A stretch of 64,000 bases of DNA from Dongia_B sp964406155. Its GTDB lineage: Bacteria > Pseudomonadota > Alphaproteobacteria > Dongiales > Dongiaceae. Each line of letters starts with the position of its first letter. Position 1 is the first letter of the stretch. This document shows positions 1 through 8,837 of the stretch, piece after piece. The position numbers and the translations under genes are program-made. The stretch spans positions 1 through 64,000 of the forward strand of contig CAYOQR010000017.1 of the NCBI GenBank assembly GCA_964406155.1, given 5' to 3'. Below the pieces are notes generated by a model, which had not been told where the DNA came from, searched no databases, and worked only from the letters and a program-made list of their open reading frames with translations.

Positions 1-329
1 ACGATGCCCTGGCGCGGATCGCTCATCTTGAAATAGGTGATGCCGAAATCCTGGCAATTATGCTCCAGCGTCTCGACCTGGATGCGGCTTTCCTCTTCCT
101 GGATGCCCTTGGAGCGGTCGCTGGTCGGCACATTGTGATCGGCTACCGCCAGGGTCGCCTGGGGACGATGCACCTTGCGGCCGGCCGTGCGCAGGCCCTC
201 GAAAGCCTGCGGGCTGGTCACTTCATGGACAAGATGCCGGTCGATATAGATAAGGCAGGTACCGTCGTCCTGACGATGCACCAGATGATTATCCCAGATC
301 TTGTCGAACAGCGTCTTCGGTTGCGCCAT
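1..329 (-). CDS. leuC: 3-isopropylmalate dehydratase large subunit, N-terminal part
   Basis: This is the first ~109 codons of the large subunit of isopropylmalate isomerase, which converts 2-isopropylmalate to 3-isopropylmalate in leucine synthesis with LeuD. The visible protein carries the family's N-terminal signature: TLFDKIWDNH, then IYIDRHLVHEVTSPQAFEGL, then DHNVPT. The iron-sulfur cysteines would lie beyond the window edge. Two in-frame ATGs exist, at 329 and 338. An AAGGA sits 12 nt before the first and 3 nt before the second; I chose 329 because MAQPKTLFDK fits family starts better. It follows rplS on the same strand after a 217-nt gap. The gene is truncated only by the window edge. 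Confidence 0.93.
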   Translation of the reverse strand, partial: MAQPKTLFDKIWDNHLVHRQDDGTCLIYIDRHLVHEVTSPQAFEGLRTAGRKVHRPQATLAVADHNVPTSDRSKGIQEEESRIQVETLEHNCQDFGITYFKMSDPRQGI

Positions 330-546
330 GGCGGCCATACGTCCTTGATCGTCAATGTCCCGCACCCGTTCGGGCGGCGAGCCACCCGAAGCGATCGCGG
401 ATCTGCCTCAACTCACGGAACCCGCAGCGGCGGATAGATCGGCCCCGCCGGGATCCCGTGCCTCACTCGCGGGGCCACGGCCCCTTGTCTTTCACCACGC
501 CGCCGGCCCCGGCCGCCTATCCAACCGGGACCGTCGGTCGGCCGGC

Positions 547-927
547 TTACTCGCCAGCCGTGTTCTGCGTCGTGACCTTCTCGGCGATACGAGCCGCCTT
601 GCCGCGCAGGCCGCGCAGGTAATAGAGCTTCGCCCGGCGAACGTCGCCACGGCGCACCAGCTCGACGCTGACCAGACGCGGGCTGTAGAGCGGGAAAATA
701 CGCTCGACGCCTTCGCCGTAGGAGATCTTGCGCACGGTGAAGGACGAATTCAGCCCGGCATTCTTGCGGGCGATGCACACGCCTTCGAAGGCCTGCACAC
801 GCTCACGGTCGCCTTCGACGACCTTCACGTTCACCTTCACGGTATCGCCCGGCCCGAATTCCGGCAGCTTCGACGCCGCCGCCAGCTTAGCAACCTGATC
901 CTTCTCGAAATCATGCAATGTCGTCAT
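547..927 (-). CDS. rplS: 50S ribosomal protein L19
   Basis: Ribosomal protein L19 of the large subunit, at the 30S-50S interface. The 126-residue protein shows the family core: FGPGDTVKVNVKVVEG, RVQAFEGVCIARKN, SFTVRKISYGEGVERIFPLYSP and RAKLYYLRGLRGKAARI. The start at 927 (MTTLHDFEKDQ) has AAGGAA about 9 nt upstream; a longer frame running to 978 has no such support. It lies 69 nt downstream of trmD, matching the classic rpsP-rimM-trmD-rplS order. Confidence 0.97.
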   Translation of the reverse strand: MTTLHDFEKDQVAKLAAASKLPEFGPGDTVKVNVKVVEGDRERVQAFEGVCIARKNAGLNSSFTVRKISYGEGVERIFPLYSPRLVSVELVRRGDVRRAKLYYLRGLRGKAARIAEKVTTQNTAGE

Positions 928-995
928 GACACAGTTCCTTCCTTGTAATGTCGTCCGGCGCCCACCTTTCGAGGGCATGGGCTCCGGTATCTCCG

Positions 996-1760
996 TTACG
1001 CCTTGGATTTCCCTTCGGCGCGTTTCTCATAAGCCGCCCACAAATCGGGCCGCCGCAATCTCGTCACGTCCTCCGCCTGGCTGCGCCGCCAGGCATTGAT
1101 CTTCTCGTGGTGCCCGGAGAGCAGAACCTCCGGCACCGAGCGGCCCTGCCAGACGGCTGGCCGCGTGTAATGGGGATATTCGAGCAATCCCCGTTCGAAA
1201 CTCTCTTCCTCCAGCGTCTCCGCCGCGCCCATCACGCCGGGGATCAGCCGCACCACGGCATCCATCAGCGCCAGTGCCGCCAGCTCGCCGCCGGAGAGGA
1301 CGAAATCGCCGAGACTGACTTCCATCAGCCCCCGCGCCTCGATCACCCGCTCATCGAGCCCTTCGTAACGTCCGCAAACCAGGACGCAACCGGGCCCGCC
1401 GGCCAGTTCCTTGACCAGCTCCTGGCTCAGCACGCGTCCCCGCGGGCTGAGATAGATCGCCGGCCCGGCCGGTATGCCATCGGCATCCGGCCGCAACGCC
1501 ACTTCCAACGCCGCATCGACCACGTCCGGGCGCATCACCATGCCCGGCCCGCCGCCGAAGGGCGTATCGTCGACGGAGCGATGCTTATCCAGCGCGAAGC
1601 TGCGGATATCCATCGTCTCCAAACGCCAGTCGCCGCGCTCCAGCGCCCTGCCCGCCAGGCTTTGGCCAAGCGGTCCCGGAAACATGTCCGGGAACAGGGT
1701 CAAGATCCGCGCCCGCCAGGCTGGCTTCCCCGCGACTCCCGCCGCGACGTCGGCCGTCAC
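996..1760 (-). CDS. trmD: tRNA (guanine-N1)-methyltransferase
   Basis: TrmD uses S-adenosylmethionine to methylate G37 next to the anticodon and so prevents frameshifting. The 254-residue protein shows LTLFPDMFPGPL near the N-terminus, the FGGGPGMVM loop, CGRYEGLDERVIE and the trefoil-knot signature SLGDFVLSGGELAALALMDAV, followed by PHYTRPAVW and VLLSGHHEKINAWR. The start codon is GTG and overlaps the rimM stop as GTGA, so the two are probably translationally coupled. Length is normal for the family. Confidence 0.97.
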   Translation of the reverse strand: MTADVAAGVAGKPAWRARILTLFPDMFPGPLGQSLAGRALERGDWRLETMDIRSFALDKHRSVDDTPFGGGPGMVMRPDVVDAALEVALRPDADGIPAGPAIYLSPRGRVLSQELVKELAGGPGCVLVCGRYEGLDERVIEARGLMEVSLGDFVLSGGELAALALMDAVVRLIPGVMGAAETLEEESFERGLLEYPHYTRPAVWQGRSVPEVLLSGHHEKINAWRRSQAEDVTRLRRPDLWAAYEKRAEGKSKA

Positions 1761-2344
1761 CTGCCCGCTGCCTCGTCGCCTTCCGCCGCTTCTTCGTCAC
1801 CGGACCGAGCCGGCACCTCGAAGAAATCGGCCGGCAGATCGACCGTCAGAGAACCGGCGGCAAGATCGACTTCCGGCACGAAGGCCCGGGTAAAGGGCAC
1901 ATCGAAGGCACCCTCGGCACCGCCCTCCACCACCAGCATATCGCCGGCACCGTAATTGGCCACCTCGGCAACCCGACCCAGCGCGCGGTCCCCGCGGTCA
2001 CGGACCGCCAAGCCGATCAGATCCGCGAGATAGAACTCCTCGGGATCGTCCTGCGCCGGCAATTGCGCCCGCGGCACGAACAGGCGCTGGCCCTTCAGGG
2101 CCTCCGCCATGTTGCGGTCGACGACGCCGTCGATCCGGCCGATCAGCAAGCCCTTCGCGGCATCAGCAGTCCTGGCGGTCAAGTTGAGCTCGAACCGACG
2201 CGCCCCGCTCTCATCGAAGAGCGGACCATAGGCGGCGATCGACGCCGGTACCGCGGTGAAGGATTTCACCTTCACCTCGCCCCGTACGCCATGGGCGCCC
2301 GTGATCGCACCGACCAGCACCATCTTTTGACCGTTCCCAGCCAT
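1757..2344 (-). CDS. rimM: 16S rRNA processing/maturation factor RimM
   Basis: RimM assists maturation of the 30S head and binds S19. The protein has 195 residues. VLVGAITGAHGVRGEVKVKSFT marks the N-terminal RimM barrel, and EFYLADLIGLAVRD with MLVVEGG and VPFTRAFVPEVDL marks the C-terminal PRC-barrel domain. The last ~20 residues are acidic and alanine-rich and look disordered. It overlaps trmD by 4 nt and follows rpsP by 33 nt, within the S16 operon. Confidence 0.95.
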   Translation of the reverse strand: MAGNGQKMVLVGAITGAHGVRGEVKVKSFTAVPASIAAYGPLFDESGARRFELNLTARTADAAKGLLIGRIDGVVDRNMAEALKGQRLFVPRAQLPAQDDPEEFYLADLIGLAVRDRGDRALGRVAEVANYGAGDMLVVEGGAEGAFDVPFTRAFVPEVDLAAGSLTVDLPADFFEVPARSGDEEAAEGDEAAGR

Positions 2345-2377
2345 GCCGACGAAAAAGACCTAATCCGCGTTTGCGGC

Positions 2378-2734
2378 TCAGGCTTCGGCGGCCTTGGCGG
2401 CAGCTTCCGCCGCGGCCTTGGCGCGTTCCTGCGCCTTCGCCTTCGGCTGCGACTGCTTGGTCTGCTCGCGGCGCTTCGGCGCCTCGACGAGGCCGGCCTT
2501 CGAGAGGAACAGGGCAACGCGATCGCTCGGCGTCGCACCGACCTTCAGCCAATGCTGGGCACGCTCGGTATCGAGCACGATGCGCTTCGGGTCGTCCTTC
2601 TGCAGCATCGGATTGTAGGTGCCGATCTTCTCGACGAACTTGCCGTCACGGGCAAAGTGCGACTCGGCGACCACGATGCGGTAGAACGGACGCTTCTTGG
2701 CGCCGCCGCGCGCCAGACGAATCTTCAACGACAT
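2378..2734 (-). CDS. rpsP: 30S ribosomal protein S16
   Basis: Small-subunit protein S16. The core MSLKIRLARGGAKKRPFYRIVVAES, the GKFVEKIGTYNPM segment and the KVGATPSDRVALFLSKAGL segment are all present. At 118 residues it is longer than the ~80-residue enterobacterial protein because of a C-terminal Lys/Ala/Gln-rich tail from about residue 87. Such tails are common in alphaproteobacterial S16. First ribosomal gene of the rpsP-rimM-trmD-rplS group, 53 nt downstream of the VOC gene. AGGAG lies upstream of the ATG. Confidence 0.96.
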   Translation of the reverse strand: MSLKIRLARGGAKKRPFYRIVVAESHFARDGKFVEKIGTYNPMLQKDDPKRIVLDTERAQHWLKVGATPSDRVALFLSKAGLVEAPKRREQTKQSQPKAKAQERAKAAAEAAAKAAEA

Positions 2735-2787
2735 GTTTGGTTGTCTCCTCTTAAAACTCAGATCTTCTGAATGCGATAAACTCGGGA

Positions 2788-3195
2788 TTAAGCTTCCGGA
2801 TGGTGGCAGCAGGCTTCGAGCTTGTTGCCGTCCGGGTCGAAAACGAAAGCGCCGTAGTAATCGGCGTGGTAATGCGGCCGCAGGCCTGGCTTGCCGTTAT
2901 CGGCGCCGCCCGCCGCCATCGCCTCGGCATGGAAGGCATCGACATCAGCCCGCTGGCGCGCGGAGAGCGCGAGATGCGCACCGCCCCGGCGATTGGCCTC
3001 CGCGTCGAGCTTCTCCGGCACGGCGATCCAGAAGGAAGGCTTTTGGCCCGCTTCGCCATAGCCATGGGCGATGACGCCCTGGCCGGGGATATCGACATCG
3101 AACACGCGGACATAGCCGAGACAGGCCATCACACGGTCATAGAACATCCGGGCTTTCGCCAGATCGGCAACGCCGACCGAGACATGATCGATCAT
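2788..3195 (-). CDS. VOC (glyoxalase/bleomycin-resistance) family protein
   Basis: A 135-residue vicinal-oxygen-chelate fold protein. It begins MIDHVSVGVADLAKARMFYD, with the first putative metal ligand His4, and ends AFVFDPDGNKLEACCH with the Glu expected as last ligand. The Gly-rich FWIAVPE and HLALSARQRADVDAFH segments also fit. Substrate unknown; relatives include lactoylglutathione lyases and dioxygenase-like proteins. Its ATG overlaps the ffh stop codon (ATGA), so it is probably coupled to ffh, an unusual place for a VOC enzyme within the SRP-S16 cluster. Confidence 0.85.
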   Translation of the reverse strand: MIDHVSVGVADLAKARMFYDRVMACLGYVRVFDVDIPGQGVIAHGYGEAGQKPSFWIAVPEKLDAEANRRGGAHLALSARQRADVDAFHAEAMAAGGADNGKPGLRPHYHADYYGAFVFDPDGNKLEACCHHPEA

Positions 3196-4637
3196 TGCTT
3201 GCCTCCACCGATACCGGGGAAGCCGCCCGGGAAGCCGCCGCCCATGCCGCCCAAACCGCCGCCGCCCATCGGGCCGCCGGGACCGCCCTTCATCAAGGCG
3301 GCGAGGCCACTGCGCATCAGGCCCTTTTTGCCGAGCTTGCTGACCTGCTTCATCATGCGGGCCATGTCCATATGCTGCTTCAGCAGCTTGTTCACTTCCT
3401 GCACCTGGACGCCGGCACCCTTGGCGATGCGGTTCTTGCGCGAGGCCTTGATCAGCTCAGGGTTCTTGCGCTCCTTCGGCGTCATCGACTGGATGATCGC
3501 GATCGAACGCTTGACGATCTTGTCGTCGACCTTGCCTTCGAGCTGCTTCTGCATTTTGCCGAGACCGGGCAGCATACCCATGATGCCGCCGAGCCCGCCC
3601 ATCTTCAGGAGCTGCTTCAACTGCGACGCCATGTCGTCGAGGTCGAATTCGCCCTTCTGCATCTTGCGGGCGATGCGTTCGGCCTCTTCCTGCTCGGTGG
3701 TCTCGATCGCCTTCTCGACCAGGCTGACGATATCGCCCATGCCGAGGACGCGGCCGGCGATACGATCGGCGTGGAAGTCTTCCAGCGCATCGATCTTTTC
3801 GCCGACGCCGAGCAACTTGATCGGGCAACCGGTGACGGCGCGCATCGACAAGGCCGCACCGCCACGCGCATCGCCGTCGACGCGGGTCAGCACGATGCCG
3901 GTAACGTTGACGCGGTCCTTGAAGGCCTTGGCGACGGTCACCGCATCCTGGCCGGTCATCGCATCGGCGACCAGCAGGGTCTCGTGCGGATTGGTGGCAG
4001 CATGAACCTGCGCTACCTCTTCCATCAATTCCTCATCGATCGCCAGACGGCCGGCGGTGTCGAGCATGACGACATCGAAGCCTTCGAGGCGGGCAGCCTG
4101 AAGCGCGCGCTTGGCGATCGCCACCGGCGGTTCGCCCGGCACGATCGGCAGCGAGCGGCCGCCGATCTGGTCGGCGAGGATCGCCAACTGCTGCTGCGCC
4201 GCCGGACGGCGCGTATCGAGCGAGGCCATCAGCACTTTCTTGCCCTGGCGCTCGGCCAGGCGCTTGGCGATCTTCGCCGTGCTGGTGGTCTTACCGGAAC
4301 CCTGCAGGCCGACCATCATGATCGGCACCGGGGACGGCGCATTGAGGCTGATGCCGGCAGCGGTCTCGTCACCGGCCTTCAGCATCTTCACCAGCGCATC
4401 ATGCACCAGCTTGATGACCATCTGGCCCGGGGTGATGGATTTGACCACCGCTTCGCCCACCGCGCCTTCGCGCACCTGGGCGATGAAATCCTTGACGACG
4501 GGGAGCGCGACGTCGGCCTCGAGCAGCGCGATGCGAACCTCGCGCAGAGCCTCATCGACATCGGCTTCCGAGAGCGCACCGCGCTTGGTCAGCCGATCGA
4601 AGACCCCACTCAGGCGTTCTGACAGTTTGTCGAACAT
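3192..4637 (-). CDS. ffh: Signal recognition particle GTPase Ffh (SRP54)
   Basis: Ffh binds 4.5S RNA and signal sequences and delivers nascent membrane proteins to FtsY. The 481-residue protein has the N domain (1-100), a G domain with P-loop GLQGSGKTTST at ~110-120, DTRRPAA, DTAGRLAIDEELME and TRVDGDARGG, then a methionine-rich M domain with SKKN-like helices. The last ~35 residues are almost pure Gly/Met/Pro. The guanine-specificity motif reads TRVD instead of the usual TKxD, which I recall as common in alphaproteobacteria. I chose the start at 4637 (MFDKLSERLSGVF), the family start. A promoter-like pair lies at 4806-4834. Confidence 0.97.
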   Translation of the reverse strand: MFDKLSERLSGVFDRLTKRGALSEADVDEALREVRIALLEADVALPVVKDFIAQVREGAVGEAVVKSITPGQMVIKLVHDALVKMLKAGDETAAGISLNAPSPVPIMMVGLQGSGKTTSTAKIAKRLAERQGKKVLMASLDTRRPAAQQQLAILADQIGGRSLPIVPGEPPVAIAKRALQAARLEGFDVVMLDTAGRLAIDEELMEEVAQVHAATNPHETLLVADAMTGQDAVTVAKAFKDRVNVTGIVLTRVDGDARGGAALSMRAVTGCPIKLLGVGEKIDALEDFHADRIAGRVLGMGDIVSLVEKAIETTEQEEAERIARKMQKGEFDLDDMASQLKQLLKMGGLGGIMGMLPGLGKMQKQLEGKVDDKIVKRSIAIIQSMTPKERKNPELIKASRKNRIAKGAGVQVQEVNKLLKQHMDMARMMKQVSKLGKKGLMRSGLAALMKGGPGGPMGGGGLGGMGGGFPGGFPGIGGGKQ

Positions 4638-4940
4638 GCGTCGCTGCGATCCGGTCGTTGCACAACTGTTTCCCGGCCGCGCGGTTTCAACGCGCTCGCA
4701 CCCTAATGACAAGGGTACAACGAGGTTTGCGCCCGTGCGCGACACTCGCGGACGGACGGGACCCCTCGGGGCCAAGGCTCTCCCAAAGTCGGTTAAGCGG
4801 GGCGGAAACTAGGCTTTTCCAGCCGGAGAGTCAAGGAAACCGACCGAACTGGCCAATAGCCTCAGCCGGGGATGTGAGCTGCACCAGGCAAGGAAAGCTA
4901 ACCCCTTCATCTTTCGGACGAATTGGCCGCCCTTAGCCAC
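4638..4940. other. Intergenic region between lapA and ffh
   Basis: About 300 nt without a gene. It holds a sigma-70-type promoter for ffh on the minus strand (see 4806-4834) and an untranslated leader of ~160 nt. I see no convincing terminator for lapA. Confidence 0.6.
4806..4834 (-). promoter_or_regulatory. Probable sigma-70 promoter of ffh
   Basis: On the minus strand TTGACT (4829-4834) is separated by 17 nt from TAGTTT (4806-4811). Both boxes are close to consensus and the spacing is ideal. Transcription would start near 4799. Confidence 0.5.
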
Positions 4941-5285
4941 CTAGATCGCCGGCGGGACCAGAGCCGGCACCTCACCGCCGGTACGGGCCGGAACGCCGCC
5001 CGTCTGGACATTGCGGCGCAGGGCATTGAGCTCGTTGGCCTGGGCATCGACCCGGCGCGCCAGGTCACGCGCCCGGCGCCGATGACCGCCGAGGCTCAGC
5101 CACATGACCAGCAATCCGAACAGGAAGCCGAGCAGGATGCAGCCCAAGGTCAGCAGGTAGAGCGGTGCGGCGAGATCCCAGGGCAGTGGCCAGAGATTGA
5201 GGGTCACCGAACCGCGATTCATGACGGCGAACAGGACGATCACGATGGTGATGGGCAGGGAGATGATCCAAGTGAAGCGTCGCAT
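4941..5285 (-). CDS. LapA domain (DUF1049) inner-membrane protein
   Basis: A 114-residue membrane protein of the LapA/DUF1049 family (LapA of E. coli works with LapB in control of LPS synthesis). It starts MRRFTWIISLPITIVIVLFAVMN and continues with VTLNLWPLP, the typical short periplasmic stretch. A second membrane helix (LYLLTLGCILLGFLFGLLVMW) follows, then a basic cytoplasmic coiled-coil segment (HRRRARDLARRVDAQANELNAL). The start at 5285 removes a hydrophilic N-terminal extension that would spoil the first helix. It is last in the aroA-cmk-rpsA-ihfB-lapA order common in alphaproteobacteria. The role here is inferred from the family only. Confidence 0.85.
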   Translation of the reverse strand: MRRFTWIISLPITIVIVLFAVMNRGSVTLNLWPLPWDLAAPLYLLTLGCILLGFLFGLLVMWLSLGGHRRRARDLARRVDAQANELNALRRNVQTGGVPARTGGEVPALVPPAI

Positions 5286-5482
5286 GCGGAAATCCCGTTC
5301 GAAGACAGATGATCGGTCGGCTGATTGGTCAGGCAGTTTAGAGCGCGACGGCCGCCGATTGAAGCGGATTGCGTCGGACGGAGCCGCCATTCCCCCGCTA
5401 TTTCATTGATATCAGGAGGATTCATCCGAGAACAGATAAGCCGCCGACAGCTCTTCTGCGGCGATGAGCGGCATCGCAAAGA

Positions 5483-5522
5483 TATCGGCCCCGGCGTCAT
5501 ATGAAGATCGCCGGGGCCGATA
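5483..5522 (-). terminator. Hairpin terminator after ihfB
   Basis: A perfect 13-bp inverted repeat (5483-5495 with 5510-5522, TATCGGCCCCGGC) with a 14-nt loop starts 23 nt after the ihfB stop. On the minus strand it is followed by TCTTTG, a weak T-run, so this is a strong stem with an imperfect tail. Confidence 0.6.
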
Positions 5523-5545
5523 CGTTGCCCGTTATACGAAAAGAC

Positions 5546-5944
5546 TTAGTTTCCAGCGGCGCCGGTGCCGGGTTCCTTATGGGTGGTATCACCGCCGGTA
5601 GCCGGCGTGCCGCCGCCGGCATTGGTTCCAGCATTGCCGGAGGTCGGTGGCGTGGTGGCATCGGCACGGCCGTTCAGCCGGTCGCGCAACTCCTTGCCGG
5701 TCTTGAAGAAAGGCACCACTTTTTCCTCGACCGCGACGGTTTCGCCGGTGCGCGGATTGCGTCCCTTGCGGGCATCGCGTTCCTTGATCGAGAAGGCGCC
5801 GAAACCGCGCAGCTCGACGCGGTCGCGCCGGGCCAGCGCATTGGTGATCTCGTCGAAGATCGTCGTCACGATCCGCTCCACATCGCGATGATAGAGATGC
5901 GGATTCAAAGCCCCGATACGCAGAATCAATTCGGATTTCGTCAT
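5546..5944 (-). CDS. ihfB: Integration host factor subunit beta
   Basis: DNA-bending histone-like protein that pairs with IhfA. The start MTKSELILRIGALNPHLYHRDVERIVTTIFDEI is the family N-terminus; the DNA-binding arm appears as RGFGAFSIKERDARKGRNPRTGETVAVEEKVVPFFKTGKELRDRLN. Residues ~98-132 form an extra Thr/Gly/Asn/Pro-rich tail (132 residues against ~94 in E. coli), probably disordered. The upstream frame continues to 6121 but has no family match, so 5944 was chosen. The rpsA-ihfB order is conserved across proteobacteria. Confidence 0.95.
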   Translation of the reverse strand: MTKSELILRIGALNPHLYHRDVERIVTTIFDEITNALARRDRVELRGFGAFSIKERDARKGRNPRTGETVAVEEKVVPFFKTGKELRDRLNGRADATTPPTSGNAGTNAGGGTPATGGDTTHKEPGTGAAGN

Positions 5945-6293
5945 TGCTGTCCCCGTCGCCCGTCCATACCGGCATCCGTTCCAGGTCTGGCGTTCCCCAG
6001 CCAGCGCAAACACGCAAGACACCGATGGACCGAAACCGGCGCGCGCTAGGACCAAGCCCCCAACATCGCGATATCGCAATCCGCCTGTGGCAGCACGGCA
6101 ACCCCCTGTTGCCGAATTCACGCTGTAAGGTTAAGGCTGCCAGCGGAAACCCGGTGCGTCAAGGGTAAGTCGCTCATTTTTATATGTTTTTTTGAAAGCG
6201 TGATGTTTCGGCCAAGAAAAAGGCCGGGATGGAGACCCATCCCGGCCGATTTCATCGTATCCGCGACAGAACTGTCGCGTTTACGCCATGACG
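5945..6293. other. Intergenic region between rpsA and ihfB
   Basis: About 350 nt. It contains the rpsA terminator (6214-6247), an AT-rich stretch (6175-6200) and probably the ihfB promoter, which I could not place confidently. No gene-like frame with family similarity is visible. Confidence 0.5.
6214..6247 (-). terminator. Rho-independent terminator of rpsA
   Basis: A perfect 11-bp stem GGCCGGGATGG/CCATCCCGGCC (6222-6232 with 6237-6247) with a 4-nt loop, followed on the minus strand by TTTTTCTT. It begins 46 nt after the rpsA stop. Confidence 0.9.
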
Positions 6294-8009
6294 TTACTCG
6301 TCCTTCTTGGCCTTCTTGGCCTTGGAGAGAGCAGCACCCAGGATGTCGCCAAGGCTGGCGCCCGAGTCCGACGAGCCGTATTCGGCCATCGCCTGCTTGT
6401 CTTCCTCGACTTCGCGAGCCTTGATCGACAAGGAAATTTTGCGGGTCTTGGCGTCGATCTGCATGATCTTCGCATCGACCTTCTCGCCGACCGCGAAGCG
6501 ATCGGGGCGCTGTTCGGCGCGTTCACGCGACAGATCCGCCTTCTTGATGAAGCCGGTCACGCCGTCGTTCAGCGCAACTTCGATGCCGCCATCGGTGATC
6601 TGGGTCACCGTGCAGGTCACCACATCACCCTTCTTCAAGGCGCCGGCGCTTTCCGCGAAATTGTCACGCTTCAGCTGCTTGATACCCAGGCTGATGCGTT
6701 CCTTTTCCACGTCGACGTCGAGCAGCTTCACCTTCACGGTGTCGCCCTTCTTGTAATCCTGCACGGCTTCCTCGCCCGAGCGATCCCAATCGAGATCGGA
6801 GAGGTGCACCATGCCGTCGATATCGCCCGGCAGGCCGACGAACAGACCGAATTCGGTGATGTTCTTCACTTCGCCTTCCAGTTCGCTGCCGACCGGATGC
6901 TTGTCGAGGAATGCCTGCCACGGATTGTCGAGGCACTGCTTCAGGCCAAGGCTGATGCGGCGCTTCACCGGATCGACGTCCAGGACCATCACTTCGACTT
7001 CCTGGCTGGTCGAGACGATCTTGCCCGGATGGACGTTCTTCTTGGTCCAGCTCATTTCGGAAACGTGGACCAGGCCTTCGATGCCCGGCTCCAGCTCCAC
7101 GAAGGCGCCGTAATCGGTGATGTTGGTCACGCGGCCGACGAACTTGGTGCCGGACGGATACTTCGCACCGACCTGCTCCCAGGGATCCGCCTCAAGCTGC
7201 TTCATGCCGAGGCTGATGCGCTGGGTTTCCGGATTGAAGCGCACGACCTGGACATTGACGGTCTGGCCGATATGCAGAGCTTCCGACGGATGGTTGATGC
7301 GGCGCCACGCGATATCGGTGACGTGCAGCAGGCCATCGACGCCGCCGAGATCGACGAAGGCGCCGTAATCGGTGATGTTCTTCACCACACCCTGCAGCAC
7401 CTGGCCTTCCTTCAGATTGGCGACCAGCTCGCTGCGGGCCTCGGCGCGGCTCTCTTCCAGAACGGCGCGGCGCGAGACGACGATGTTGCCGCGGGCGCGG
7501 TCCATCTTCAGGATCTGGAACGGCTGCGGCGTGCCCATCAGCGGGCCCACGTCGCGCACCGGGCGGATGTCCACCTGGCTGCCCGGCAAGAAGGCGACGG
7601 CGCCGTTGAGGTCGACGGTGAAGCCGCCCTTGACGCGACCGAAGATCACGCCGGTGACGCGCTGATTGTCCTTGAACTGCTTTTCGAGCTGGATCCAAGC
7701 CTCTTCGCGGCGTGCCTTCTCACGGCTGAGAACGGCTTCGCCATTCTTGTCTTCCATGCGCTCGAGATAGACCTCGACCGTGTCGCCGACCTTGATTTCC
7801 GACTTCTGACCGGGGAGCGCGAATTCCTTCAGCGCCACGCGGCCTTCGGACTTCAGTCCGACATCGATGAGGACGAATTCGTTTTCGATACCGACGACGG
7901 TACCGGTGAGGACGCTGCCCTCCAGACCGGAGGCCGCACCGAGGCTCTCTTCGAGCAGGGCGGCAAAGCTGTCTTTTGCGGGGGCTTCCTTCAGGGCTGC
8001 CTTAGCCAT
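6294..8009 (-). CDS. rpsA: 30S ribosomal protein S1
   Basis: The largest 30S protein, which brings mRNA to the ribosome through repeated S1 (OB-fold) domains. Length is 571 residues, close to the 557 of E. coli. Successive domains are visible by their ITDYGAFVDLGGVDGLLHVTD, NITDYGAFVELEPGIEGLVHVSE and NITEFGLFVGLPGDIDGMVHLSD segments, each ending in a RISLGxKQ motif. The C-terminal KKAKKDE tail is basic. AAGGAAG precedes the ATG. It lies 162 nt downstream of cmk. Confidence 0.98.
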   Translation of the reverse strand: MAKAALKEAPAKDSFAALLEESLGAASGLEGSVLTGTVVGIENEFVLIDVGLKSEGRVALKEFALPGQKSEIKVGDTVEVYLERMEDKNGEAVLSREKARREEAWIQLEKQFKDNQRVTGVIFGRVKGGFTVDLNGAVAFLPGSQVDIRPVRDVGPLMGTPQPFQILKMDRARGNIVVSRRAVLEESRAEARSELVANLKEGQVLQGVVKNITDYGAFVDLGGVDGLLHVTDIAWRRINHPSEALHIGQTVNVQVVRFNPETQRISLGMKQLEADPWEQVGAKYPSGTKFVGRVTNITDYGAFVELEPGIEGLVHVSEMSWTKKNVHPGKIVSTSQEVEVMVLDVDPVKRRISLGLKQCLDNPWQAFLDKHPVGSELEGEVKNITEFGLFVGLPGDIDGMVHLSDLDWDRSGEEAVQDYKKGDTVKVKLLDVDVEKERISLGIKQLKRDNFAESAGALKKGDVVTCTVTQITDGGIEVALNDGVTGFIKKADLSRERAEQRPDRFAVGEKVDAKIMQIDAKTRKISLSIKAREVEEDKQAMAEYGSSDSGASLGDILGAALSKAKKAKKDE

Positions 8010-8171
8010 ATGTCAAAACTTCCTTTCAAAACGTTTTTCCGGCCAACCGGTTGTCTCCGGTGGTCTGCAAACAACGACGATGGGTGATCTGCGGGGATGC
8101 GGGAGATCGATAAAATCGGCTCGCTGCTGATCCCGTCTGACGGCCGGGCCTTGCCGGCAGTCATAAGGATA

Positions 8172-8816
8172 TCACGCGTTGCGGATCCGATCGATATGCG
8201 CGACCGCCCGATCGAATACCTGATCGGCGGTCAAGGCCGAGGTATCGATGACCAGGGCATCGGCGGCCGGCGTCAATGGGGCGACGGCACGGTCCTGGTC
8301 TCGGGCATCGCGTTCCTGCATATCCTGCAAAACCCGCGCGTATATAGCCCCTGCCCCCTTCTCTTGCAACTCTTTGAATCGGCGCTGGGCGCGGGCTTCC
8401 GTCGAAGCGGTGATGAAAATCTTCACCGGCGCATCGGGGCAGACCACGGTGCCGATGTCCCGCCCGTCGAGGATCGCCCCCTGGCTGCCAGCCGGCGGCT
8501 TGGCGGCGAAATGGCGCTGCCAGTCGAGCAAGGCGGCCCGCACCGCCGGAATGGCGCCGACTTTGGAGGCCGCCTGGCCGCCCGCCTCGGTGCGGATCTC
8601 AGGATCCGTCAACAGCGCCGGTGAGAGGTCCCTCGCGGCCGCGACCGCAGCTATTTCATCAGCCGGATCAAGGCCTTGGCGCAGAACCGCAATACCCACA
8701 GCACGATACAGCGCGCCGGTATCCAGATAAGCCAACCGGTAGTGATCCGCGAGGCGCCGGGCCAGGGTTCCTTTGCCCGCCGCAGCGGGCCCATCAAGCG
8801 CAACAACCAAAGACAT
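8172..8816 (-). CDS. cmk: Cytidylate kinase
   Basis: (d)CMP kinase, which phosphorylates CMP and dCMP with ATP. The P-loop GPAAAGKGTLARRLA is at residues 9-23, followed by YLDTGALYRAVG, DGRDIGTVVCPDAPVKIF and the lid region TEARAQRRFKELQEKG. Length (214 residues) is standard. It starts 21 nt after aroA ends, with rpsA downstream; aroA-cmk-rpsA is a widely conserved order. Confidence 0.97.
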   Translation of the reverse strand: MSLVVALDGPAAAGKGTLARRLADHYRLAYLDTGALYRAVGIAVLRQGLDPADEIAAVAAARDLSPALLTDPEIRTEAGGQAASKVGAIPAVRAALLDWQRHFAAKPPAGSQGAILDGRDIGTVVCPDAPVKIFITASTEARAQRRFKELQEKGAGAIYARVLQDMQERDARDQDRAVAPLTPAADALVIDTSALTADQVFDRAVAHIDRIRNA

Positions 8817-8837
8817 CAGACAGAATAGCCCTTTAAA

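Noticed and set aside
480..500. GC-rich inverted repeat GGGGCC-AC-GGCCCC between rplS and leuC as terminator
   Set aside because: The loop is too small for the full stem and the only T-rich flank is on the wrong strand for the rplS-leuC transcript.
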